Part shown: in pieces, positions 1 through 7,508 of the stretch
How positions within the stretch are numbered: position 1 is the stretch's first letter
How the letters are laid out: every line of letters starts with the position of its first letter
NCBI GenBank assembly: GCA_902560025.1
Contig: CACEKL010000021.1
Coordinates: forward strand, 1 to 9,939
From: an uncultured Bacteroidota bacterium
GTDB lineage: Bacteria; Bacteroidota; Bacteroidia; Flavobacteriales; Flavobacteriaceae
Reading direction: 5' to 3'
DNA: 9,939 nucleotides
Translations under genes and position numbers: made by a program
Notes under the pieces: generated by a model
The model's input: the letters and a program-made list of their open reading frames with translations, nothing else
What the model was told of the DNA's origin: nothing
Database searches by the model: none

Positions 1-2360
1 AACAAAGTGCAGAATTAAATAAAGATAAAAAACAGCTACTTGAATTAAGATCTCTTTATCAAATACCTGGATTTCAATTTGTTTTTCCTGAACCTGCATT
101 AAGAGGAGTTTTTGAGATTGTAGATGCTGAGGTAACTGATAGGGAAGTTGAGGATGCTTTATACCTTAAGGTAAATTATAATGGAAAGTCAAAGGAAGTC
201 TCCCTATTAGGTGGTAGAGGGTATGTTAATAATCCTAAGAAAGTAACTATTGATGATCTTGATTTTTATCTATCATATGGTTCAGATGAGGTGCAGCTTC
301 CATTTAGTATTAAGCTAAACGACTTTATTGCTGAAAAATATCCAGGTACTGAGAATAGCTATTCATCATTTAAAAGTAAAGTAACTGTTGAGGATGATAA
401 AATATTTGACTACGACATCTTTATGAATAATATTTTGAATCATAAGGGATACCGTTTTTTTCAAGCATCATTTGATCCTGATGAAAAGGGTACTGTTCTA
501 TCAGTAAATGATGATTTCTGGGGAACATTTATTACATATGCTGGATATCTTCTTTTGTTTATTAGTATGACTGCAATATTCTTTGTTGGTAATACAAGAT
601 TTAAATTTCTTGCAAAACAACTAAATAAAAAGACCTCTTTAATCTTTTTTCTTTTATCCTCAACCATATTATCTGCCCAGAGTTTAGATGCAAACTTAAA
701 AACTGAATTCATCGATTCAATCATTTCAGAAAGTGCGATTTCAAAGGATCATGCAAATAGTTTTGGTAAGATTATTATTCAAGATAGTGGTGGGAGAATG
801 AAACCAGCTAATACTTTTTCATCTGAATTATTGAGAAAGGTTAGTAGGTCAAACTCTTACAATGGTTTAAACTCAGATCAAGTTCTAGTATCAATAATGG
901 ACAATCCAGGTGTATGGTTTAATGCTCCAATTGTTTACATCAAATCTGGACAAAAAGGAGATACCATAAAGAAAATAATTGGTATAGATGAAAAAATAAA
1001 AAAAGCACCACTAGTTTCTTTCTTTGACTCACTTGGTAATTATAAGCTTGCAAATAACCTTGAAAAAGCATATTTGTCTAATGTTCCATCTCAAATCGAA
1101 AAAGATATTATTGAACTTGACAGAAGAGTTAACTTACTCTATTCAGCTTTAGAGGGAAAAATTATGAGAATATTTCCTGTCCCAAATGATATTAATAACA
1201 AATGGATCTCTTATCCTGAAATTTCTGAATATAGTTATGAGGGAGCAGATTCTCTCTATGTTAATAATGTTTTAAACCTCTATTTTCAAACATTAAGAGT
1301 AGCAAGACAGGACCAAGACTACACACAGTCTGAAGAGCTTTTAGAGAGCATTAAAGGGTTTCAAAAAAAATACGGAAGTAAAGTGATGCCATCTGACTTC
1401 AAAATCAATTCAGAGGTTGTTTACAATAAAGCAGATATATTTAACAGACTTTATAAATGGTATCTCTTTGCAGGTCTTGGTTTGCTTTTAATTCTAATTT
1501 TTCAAATATTCTATGACAATAAGTTTACTAGTCATCTTATCAAGCTTTTTGAGTCACTAGTAATCACTTTATTTGTTTTTAATACCATTGGCCTTGCAGC
1601 TAGGTGGTATATTGCGGGGCATGCTCCCTGGAGTGATGCATATGAATCGATAATTTTTGTTGCCTGGGCTACTGTAATATTTGGAATTATTTTTGGTAGA
1701 AAATCATATTTTACTCTTGCCTCATCTACATTTGTCGCATCCATTATTCTTTCTATTGCAAATATGAATTGGCTTGATCCTTCTATAGCTAATCTTCAGC
1801 CAGTTTTAGATAGTTATTGGTTAATGATCCATGTTGCTGTTATTGTTGGCAGTTATGGTCCATTTGCAATAGGTATGATACTTGGTATTGTGACCTTATT
1901 TTTAACTATAATTGCTACAAAGAAGAATAAAAAAATATTTTCTAGAAAACTTGAGGAGCTCACCATTGTCAATGAATTATCTCTTACTATAGGATTAGTT
2001 ATGCTTACTATAGGTAACTTTTTAGGAGGAATGTGGGCAAATGAGAGTTGGGGTAGATATTGGGGATGGGATCCAAAAGAAACATGGGCCTTAATTAGTA
2101 TAATGATTTATACTGCTGTTCTTCATTTAAGAATTATACCTAGGTTAAATAATAAATGGTTATTTAATTTGATGAGTATTATTTCTTTTGCAGCAATTAT
2201 GATGACGTATTTTGGAGTAAACTTTTATTTAGTTGGACTTCATTCATATGCATCTGGTGATAAAGTTATTACACCAGATTTTGTTTATTATTCAACCGTT
2301 TTTGTATTCATTTTAGGCTTAATTTCTTATTTTGCAAATAAGAAAACCAAAGTACTTTAA
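1..2360 (+). CDS. ccsA: Fused ResB-CcsA cytochrome c biogenesis protein (CcsBA, system II), 5'-truncated by window edge
   Basis: Inner-membrane heme exporter and cytochrome c synthetase of maturation system II. The frame is open from base 3, so the N-terminus lies outside the window and a GTG at 291 is not the start; 785 residues are visible (numbered here from base 3). Residues 1-175 are the end of the ResB domain, including a GYRFFQASFDPDEKGT stretch, followed by membrane segments near 177-195 and 212-226. A periplasmic linker (about 228-484) carries HANSFGKIII and GRMKPANTFSSELLRK, typical of Bacteroidota fusions. The CcsA part (about 486-785) is polytopic. It holds AGHAPWSDAYES (539), the WWD heme-handling motif ending WGWDPKETW (687-695), and histidines at 610, 708 and 747 (LHSY). 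Their spacing resembles, as I remember it, P-His1, TM-His2 and P-His2 of Helicobacter CcsBA. The stop TAA shares its last A with the next gene's ATG, so the downstream pair is probably co-transcribed and translationally coupled. The identification is secure; the missing N-terminus is probably 250-300 residues. Confidence 0.93.
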   Translation, partial: QSAELNKDKKQLLELRSLYQIPGFQFVFPEPALRGVFEIVDAEVTDREVEDALYLKVNYNGKSKEVSLLGGRGYVNNPKKVTIDDLDFYLSYGSDEVQLPFSIKLNDFIAEKYPGTENSYSSFKSKVTVEDDKIFDYDIFMNNILNHKGYRFFQASFDPDEKGTVLSVNDDFWGTFITYAGYLLLFISMTAIFFVGNTRFKFLAKQLNKKTSLIFFLLSSTILSAQSLDANLKTEFIDSIISESAISKDHANSFGKIIIQDSGGRMKPANTFSSELLRKVSRSNSYNGLNSDQVLVSIMDNPGVWFNAPIVYIKSGQKGDTIKKIIGIDEKIKKAPLVSFFDSLGNYKLANNLEKAYLSNVPSQIEKDIIELDRRVNLLYSALEGKIMRIFPVPNDINNKWISYPEISEYSYEGADSLYVNNVLNLYFQTLRVARQDQDYTQSEELLESIKGFQKKYGSKVMPSDFKINSEVVYNKADIFNRLYKWYLFAGLGLLLILIFQIFYDNKFTSHLIKLFESLVITLFVFNTIGLAARWYIAGHAPWSDAYESIIFVAWATVIFGIIFGRKSYFTLASSTFVASIILSIANMNWLDPSIANLQPVLDSYWLMIHVAVIVGSYGPFAIGMILGIVTLFLTIIATKKNKKIFSRKLEELTIVNELSLTIGLVMLTIGNFLGGMWANESWGRYWGWDPKETWALISIMIYTAVLHLRIIPRLNNKWLFNLMSIISFAAIMMTYFGVNFYLVGLHSYASGDKVITPDFVYYSTVFVFILGLISYFANKKTKVL

Positions 2361-3274
2361 TGTTAAATATTAATATTGAAAACGAATATTCTCGCTTAAA
2401 AACTGTCATCCTTGGAATAGCTGATAATCTTGGAAATCCACCTTCTGAATCTGACGCTTTTGATCCTCGGTCCCTTTATCATATTAAGAATAACTCATAT
2501 CCAATTGAGGAAGATCTAAAAAAAGAAGTGGAGAGCTTTAAAAAAAAACTAACCAAGCATAATGTAGAAGTATTAAGGCCGAATAATGTTAGTGATTGTA
2601 ATCAAATTTTTGCAAGAGACCTTGGCTTTGTAATCTCTAATATGTTTTTTCTATCTAATATTGTGCCTAATCGGCAGGATGAAATCGAAGGAATAAAGGA
2701 AATATTAAATCATTTAAATGTTGGGGTTATTAAACTACCAGAATTCATGCATATAGAAGGAGGTGATATAATCGTTCATAATGACAAGGTTTTTATTGGA
2801 ACGTATTCTGAAGAAGATTATCCTTCTCTAATTACAGCTAGAACTAACAATGAATCAATAGATTATCTAAAAAGAATAATTAATAACAAAGAAATAATCC
2901 CAATTGATATTAAAAAATCTAATACAAATATTTTTGAAAATACTCTTCACTTAGATTGCTGTTTTCAGACTATATCAAGGGATAAAGCAATTGTTTGCCC
3001 TGATGGTTTTAAGAAAAAAGATGATGTTGAATATCTAATAAAACTTTTTGGTAAAAAAAACATCTTCCTTGCAAGTCCAGAAGAGACTTTTATGTTGACA
3101 TCAAATGTTTTAGTTATTTCCCCTGAAATAATTGTTTCTCATTCAAAATTTAAAAGGTTAAATAAATGGCTTGAAGAAAAGGGTGTATTAGTAGAAAAAG
3201 TAGATTATTCAAATGTTTCGAAAATGTCAGGTCTTTTTAGATGTTCAACTTTACCATTAACAAGAGAAATATGA
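2360..3274 (+). CDS. Pentein-fold guanidino-hydrolase, dimethylargininase / arginine deiminase-like
   Basis: A 304-residue cytoplasmic enzyme of the amidinotransferase / DDAH / arginine deiminase superfamily, with no signal peptide or membrane segment. These enzymes attack the guanidino carbon of arginine derivatives with a cysteine, giving citrulline plus ammonia or an amine. The expected catalytic elements are present in order: FARDLGF (Asp87), HIEGGD (131-136), LHLDCCF (His197) and a C-terminal RCSTLPLTR (Cys295). Length and motif order match the Flavobacteriia proteins usually labelled 'dimethylarginine dimethylaminohydrolase family'. The substrate cannot be read from sequence: arginine, methylarginine or another guanidino compound are all possible. 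The ATG shares one base with the upstream stop (TAATG), which makes this start convincing. The end overlaps the ctlX start (ATGATG). The adjacent citrulline hydrolase suggests that this enzyme makes citrulline; that is inference. A run of nine A at 2540-2548 reads AAA AAA AAA and does not break the frame. Confidence 0.85.
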   Translation: MLNINIENEYSRLKTVILGIADNLGNPPSESDAFDPRSLYHIKNNSYPIEEDLKKEVESFKKKLTKHNVEVLRPNNVSDCNQIFARDLGFVISNMFFLSNIVPNRQDEIEGIKEILNHLNVGVIKLPEFMHIEGGDIIVHNDKVFIGTYSEEDYPSLITARTNNESIDYLKRIINNKEIIPIDIKKSNTNIFENTLHLDCCFQTISRDKAIVCPDGFKKKDDVEYLIKLFGKKNIFLASPEETFMLTSNVLVISPEIIVSHSKFKRLNKWLEEKGVLVEKVDYSNVSKMSGLFRCSTLPLTREI

Positions 3275-4176
3275 TGCATTTTACTTCAAATATTTTGATG
3301 ATTAGTCCAGAAAAATTCAGATCTAATGAATTTACAATGAATGATAATGTTTTTCAATCGAGAGAAGTAGTTGATTCCCAGGTATCTATTAAAGCTATTG
3401 AAGAGTTTGAAAAATTAAAAAATACAATATCTGATAATGGTGTCTCAGTATATTCGCTGAAGGGTGACAGTTCAAATGATACTCCTGATGCTGTATTTCC
3501 TAATAATTGGATATCTTTTCATCATAATAATAGTGCGGTTATATACCCAATGTTTGCAGAAAATAGAAGACTTGAAAGACAATCTGGTATTTTGAGAAAA
3601 CTTTCAGAAAAAGGAATCAATATTGAAATAACTCATGATTATTCTAGTTATGAAAATCAAAATAAATTTTTAGAGGGAACAGGAAGTATGGTTCTTAATC
3701 GTAAAAATAATATAGCTTACTGTGCTCTATCAAATAGGTCCAATAAGGAGCTGTTTATGAAATTTTGTAATGATCTAAATTATAGCCCAGTGTTATTTAA
3801 TTCTATTTATGAGTCTAAACCTATATATCATACAAATGTTTTGATGTCAATCTGTAATAACTTTTCTATAATTTGTCTTGAATCTATTAAAAATCAAGAT
3901 GAGAAGCATAATTTAATTAAATCTTTGGAAGATTCTGAATTAGAAATAATTGATATTTCATACGATCAAATGAGTTCCTATCTAGGAAATTGTATTCAAT
4001 TAGTTGATAAAGACTTAAATCCTATACTTATTATGAGTTCGAGTGCTTTTAATTCAATAAAACCTGATCAATTATCTAGAATATCAAAGCACACTGAAAT
4101 TATTCATTCAGATATTAAAACTATTGAAAATTATGGGGGTGGAAGTGCAAGATGTATGATTGCAGAAATATTTTAA
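3271..4176 (+). CDS. ctlX: Citrulline utilization hydrolase CtlX (citrulline ureidase type)
   Basis: A pentein-fold hydrolase; the family is known for cleaving citrulline to ornithine, CO2 and ammonia. From the ATG at 3271 it has 301 residues and opens with the family's N-terminal signature (SNILMISPEKFRSNEF). It then shows PDAVFPNNWISFH (72-84), MFAENRRLER (94-103), LEGTGSM (134-140, acidic residue 135), YHTNVLMS (His187) and the C-terminal GGGSARCM with catalytic Cys295. No key residue is missing. An in-frame ATG at 3241 would add ten residues and overlap the previous gene by 34 bases. I prefer 3271 or the adjoining ATG at 3274, which overlap the TGA stop at 3272-3274 as ATGATG, because the family homology begins there and this is a usual coupling arrangement. 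Expected partner: the upstream dimethylargininase-like enzyme supplying citrulline. Confidence 0.88.
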   Translation: MMHFTSNILMISPEKFRSNEFTMNDNVFQSREVVDSQVSIKAIEEFEKLKNTISDNGVSVYSLKGDSSNDTPDAVFPNNWISFHHNNSAVIYPMFAENRRLERQSGILRKLSEKGINIEITHDYSSYENQNKFLEGTGSMVLNRKNNIAYCALSNRSNKELFMKFCNDLNYSPVLFNSIYESKPIYHTNVLMSICNNFSIICLESIKNQDEKHNLIKSLEDSELEIIDISYDQMSSYLGNCIQLVDKDLNPILIMSSSAFNSIKPDQLSRISKHTEIIHSDIKTIENYGGGSARCMIAEIF

Positions 4177-4199
4177 TATCATTATATTTAATAAAACTA

Positions 4200-4220
4200 T
4201 TTAGACCGGTTTAGGTCAAA
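4200..4220. repeat. Imperfect inverted repeat in the ctlX / Asp-box gene gap
   Basis: The 59-base gap between ctlX and the next gene contains TTT-A-GACC, a six-base loop GGTTTA, then GGTC-AAA: a 7-bp stem with one bulged A. It is followed by A-rich sequence rather than a T-tract, so it is a poor terminator on this strand. It could be an operator or an mRNA leader structure for the gene starting at 4236, or chance. No convincing Bacteroidota promoter (TTG / TAnnTTTG) is visible in the gap. Confidence 0.25.
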
Positions 4221-4235
4221 ACTAAAAACATTTAC

Positions 4236-7200
4236 ATGAAAAGACTATTAATTATTTTATTAGCATTTCTATTATTCATTCCGATAGATGCTAACTCTCA
4301 AAGAAAAAGAAATCAAAAAGAGAATACTAACACAGAAAAAGTCTCTCTTAATGCATTTAAGTTTAGAAATATTGGTCCTGGGTTTTTATCCGGAAGGATT
4401 TCAGACATAGCGATTCATCCTGAAAATGAAAACGTTTGGTATATAACAGCTGGATCTGGTGGTGTATGGATGACTGATAATGCAGGTACAACATGGAATC
4501 CAATATTTGACAATGAGTCCTCGTACTCAATAGGAGCTATTGCAATTGATAATTCAAATACAAATATTATATGGGTAGGTACAGGAGAGAATGTTGGAGG
4601 TAGACATGTCGCATATGGTGATGGAATCTATAAAAGTTCTGATAGTGGAAAATCATGGAAAAATATGGGGCTTAAAAATTCTGAACATATTTCTAAGATT
4701 ATTGTTCACCCAGACAATTCTGATATTGTATGGGTAGCAGTTCAAGGACCGCTTTGGAGTAGTGGAGGAGAGAGAGGTTTATACAAAACAGTTGATGGTG
4801 GAAAAAATTGGTATAAAACTTTAGGAAATTCAGAATGGACTGGAGTAACTGATATTATGATTGATCCTAGGAATCCTGATTTAATTTATGCAGCTACATG
4901 GGATAGACATAGAACTGTAGCGGCATATATGGGTGGTGGTCCTGGTTCAGGAATTCATAAGTCTGAAGATGGAGGTGAGACATGGAAGAAATTGACTAAA
5001 GGAATACCAAAATCAAATCTTGGAAAAATAGGAATTGCAATATCATATCAAAAACCTGATGTTATATATGCTGCAATTGAGGAAGATAGAACAAAAGGAG
5101 GGGTTTATAAATCTACAGACAGGGGAGAGTCATGGAAAAAGATGTCAAACACTGTGTCAGGAGGAACTGGTCCTCACTACTATCAAGAGCTTTACACGAG
5201 TCCTCATGAATTTGATAGGTTATATCTTATGAATGTCCATATTTTAACTTCAAAAGATGGAGGTAAAAACTTTGAACAACTTACAAACGAGAGAAACTTC
5301 TATTATTATTTTGACAAAAAGCACAGTGACCATCATGCCATGGCATTTAAACCTAGTGATCCAGATTATCTTATGGTTGGTACTGACGCTGGTATTTATG
5401 AAAGTTTTGATGATGCTAAAAATTGGCACTATTTTTTGAACTTACCCTTAACACAGTTCTACAAAGTTGCTGTTAATAATAAAGAACCATTTTACCATAT
5501 ATTTGGTGGAACACAAGATAATGGATCAGCTGGTGGTCCATCAGCTACAGATGAAGAATATGGAATTACAAACAGAGTTTGGTATAAGACATTAATGGCA
5601 GATGGTCATCAATCTGCAACAGATCCAGTCTATGATGATATAATGTATGCTACTACCCAGGAAGGTGGTTTTCACAGGGTTGATTTAACAACAGGTGAAC
5701 AGGTTTATATTAAACCTCAACCAGAAGAGGGTGATCCATACGAAAGGTTTAATTGGGATACTCCAATATTGGTTAGCCCCCATAATCCTTCAAAAATATA
5801 CATAGGTTCATATAGGGTTTGGCAATCAGAAAATAGAGGTGATAGCTGGGAAGTGATTTCTGGAGATCAAACAAGAAATGAAAATAGAATAGAATTACCA
5901 ATCCTTGGTAGAAAACAAAGTTGGGATAATTCTTGGGATGTTAAGGCAATGTCTCAGTATAACACTATAACATCATTATCTGAATCTCCAGTAAAGGAAG
6001 GAATTATTTGGTCTGGAACTGATGATGGCTTTATTCATGTTACAACTAACGGAGGTGAAACATGGAAAGAGATACCAGTTACAAAACTAGGCTTACCAGA
6101 AAGGACTTTTGTTAATGACATAAAAGCAGATCTTTTTGATGAAAATACTGTTTATGTCTCACTTGACAACCATAAAGAAGGTGATTTAAGCCCATATTTA
6201 TTTAAGAGTACAGATATGGGGCAATCATGGAAGTCAATCTCTAATAATATTCCAGATAGAACACTAATTTGGAGACTTGTTCAAGATCATATTGAAAAAG
6301 ATCTATTGTTTTTAGCAACAGAATTTGGTGTTTATACTTCACTTAACGGTGGTGATTATTGGCAGAAACTTCCTGGTACTCCTACAATTTCATTTAGAGA
6401 CCTTGTAATACAGAAAAGAGAAAACGATCTTGTTGCTGCTTCTTTTGGAAGAGGATTCTTTGTCCTTGATGACTACTCTGCATTAAGGGGGATGATGAAT
6501 GAAGAAAATCTTTCCGCTAAGGGTAAATTATTCAAACCAAGAGATGCTAAGCTATTTAAACCTAGGAATGCATTAGGTAATACAGGTGGACAATATTATG
6601 TGGCTGAAAATCCAACTTTTGGTGCTGTCTTCACATATCATTTAAAAGATGTTCCACAAACCATTAAATCTAACAGAAAAAAGATGGAGTCAACATTAAA
6701 TAAGCAAGGTAAAGACATACCTTTTCCTGGCTATGATTCTTTAACTAAAGAAATGAGAGAGAAGCCTGCACAATTACTTCTATCAATTAATGACTCTAAT
6801 GGTAATTTAATCAGAAATGTAAGTAAAAATGCAACTAAAGGGACTGGGAAAATTGTTTGGGATCTCAAGCATAAAAGTTATAATACGATAACCTCAAGAT
6901 CTGGTTGGAGGCAAATGGCAGGACCTTTTGTTACTCCTGGAACTTACACCGCAACTTTATATATTCAAAAGGATGGCAATCTTGAAAAAATTGATGGTCC
7001 TATTGAGTTTGGAGTTAAATTATTAAGAGAGGGTGTTCTTAAAGGAGCCTCTTTTGATGAGTATAATTCTCATGCTGCTGATCTTGCACTGATATATAAT
7101 GAATATTCGAAATATTCTGATACATTCTCTAGGCTTCAACCTAAATTAAGCTTATTGGAAAAGGCATTAATGTTAACTGAATCACTGTCAGAAGACATGT

Positions 7201-7508
7201 TTATGGAACTTGAAAAAGTAAAAAATCAGTACTTAACAATGAGAGATAAATATGGAACTAATCCTGCAAAGAATGAAATTGGAGAATGGGATAAACCCAC
7301 AATTGGATCAAGGTTATCTATTGCATCTCAAGGATTGTCAACTTTTTATGGTCCAACAGGTATGAATAAATATAATCTTGAAGTAGCTAAAAAATTAGTT
7401 AATGAGTATAAGGATGATGTTGAATCAATTCATGCGATAGTTGAAGATTTAGAAGAAAAAATAAAAAATCTTAAACATCCTCATATTTCAGGATCAGGAA
7501 TTAATTAG
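4236..7508 (+). CDS. Secreted Asp-box beta-propeller protein, VPS10/sortilin-BNR-like ('glycosyl hydrolase'-labelled family)
   Basis: A 1090-residue exported protein. Residues 1-21 are a signal peptide (MKRL then a Leu/Ile core, likely cut at A-N-S before Q22). Eleven Asp-box motifs (S/T-x-D-x-G-x-x-W) start at residues 80, 134, 185, 243, 293, 339, 390, 531, 603, 658 and 702, so residues about 40-750 should form one or two large beta-propellers, as in sortilin and YCF48/BNR proteins. HSDHHAMAF (363-371) and FGGTQDNGS (423-431) are typical of this family. A linker with KLFKPRDA-KLFKPRNA (764-779) leads to an Ig/FlgD-like segment (about 790-925, with IVWDLKHK and GTYTATLYI). A helical, partly coiled C-terminus follows (935-1080). 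No type IX sorting domain is seen, so a periplasmic or lipid-free soluble location is likely. Homologs are often labelled glycosyl hydrolase, but I see no sialidase FRIP motif or recognised active site; the function is unknown and a binding or chaperone role is a guess. It ends 8 bases inside the convergent channel gene. Confidence 0.87.
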   Translation: MKRLLIILLAFLLFIPIDANSQRKRNQKENTNTEKVSLNAFKFRNIGPGFLSGRISDIAIHPENENVWYITAGSGGVWMTDNAGTTWNPIFDNESSYSIGAIAIDNSNTNIIWVGTGENVGGRHVAYGDGIYKSSDSGKSWKNMGLKNSEHISKIIVHPDNSDIVWVAVQGPLWSSGGERGLYKTVDGGKNWYKTLGNSEWTGVTDIMIDPRNPDLIYAATWDRHRTVAAYMGGGPGSGIHKSEDGGETWKKLTKGIPKSNLGKIGIAISYQKPDVIYAAIEEDRTKGGVYKSTDRGESWKKMSNTVSGGTGPHYYQELYTSPHEFDRLYLMNVHILTSKDGGKNFEQLTNERNFYYYFDKKHSDHHAMAFKPSDPDYLMVGTDAGIYESFDDAKNWHYFLNLPLTQFYKVAVNNKEPFYHIFGGTQDNGSAGGPSATDEEYGITNRVWYKTLMADGHQSATDPVYDDIMYATTQEGGFHRVDLTTGEQVYIKPQPEEGDPYERFNWDTPILVSPHNPSKIYIGSYRVWQSENRGDSWEVISGDQTRNENRIELPILGRKQSWDNSWDVKAMSQYNTITSLSESPVKEGIIWSGTDDGFIHVTTNGGETWKEIPVTKLGLPERTFVNDIKADLFDENTVYVSLDNHKEGDLSPYLFKSTDMGQSWKSISNNIPDRTLIWRLVQDHIEKDLLFLATEFGVYTSLNGGDYWQKLPGTPTISFRDLVIQKRENDLVAASFGRGFFVLDDYSALRGMMNEENLSAKGKLFKPRDAKLFKPRNALGNTGGQYYVAENPTFGAVFTYHLKDVPQTIKSNRKKMESTLNKQGKDIPFPGYDSLTKEMREKPAQLLLSINDSNGNLIRNVSKNATKGTGKIVWDLKHKSYNTITSRSGWRQMAGPFVTPGTYTATLYIQKDGNLEKIDGPIEFGVKLLREGVLKGASFDEYNSHAADLALIYNEYSKYSDTFSRLQPKLSLLEKALMLTESLSEDMFMELEKVKNQYLTMRDKYGTNPAKNEIGEWDKPTIGSRLSIASQGLSTFYGPTGMNKYNLEVAKKLVNEYKDDVESIHAIVEDLEEKIKNLKHPHISGSGIN

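Noticed and set aside
291..293. GTG as the start of the ResB-CcsA gene
   Set aside because: The frame is open back to base 3 and the upstream residues continue a ResB domain, so the gene simply begins outside the window.
461..724. Small - strand open frame
   Set aside because: It lies wholly inside ccsBA, which carries strong family motifs; the antisense product has no recognisable features.
1532..1744. Small - strand open frame
   Set aside because: It is antisense to the CcsA membrane region and has no start context or domain.
2540..2548. Run of nine A as a programmed frameshift or sequencing error site
   Set aside because: The frame reads through cleanly on both sides with family-consistent residues, and such runs are expected in AT-rich DNA.
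3241..3270. Upstream ATG for ctlX adding ten residues
   Set aside because: Family similarity begins at the ATGATG at 3271, which also forms the usual stop/start overlap with the previous gene.
5035..5439. Two short + strand open frames within the Asp-box gene
   Set aside because: They are out of frame with a gene whose Asp boxes run continuously through this region.
4236..7508. Calling the Asp-box protein a sialidase or glycosidase
   Set aside because: Asp boxes only indicate a propeller fold; no FRIP motif or recognised glycosidase active site was seen.
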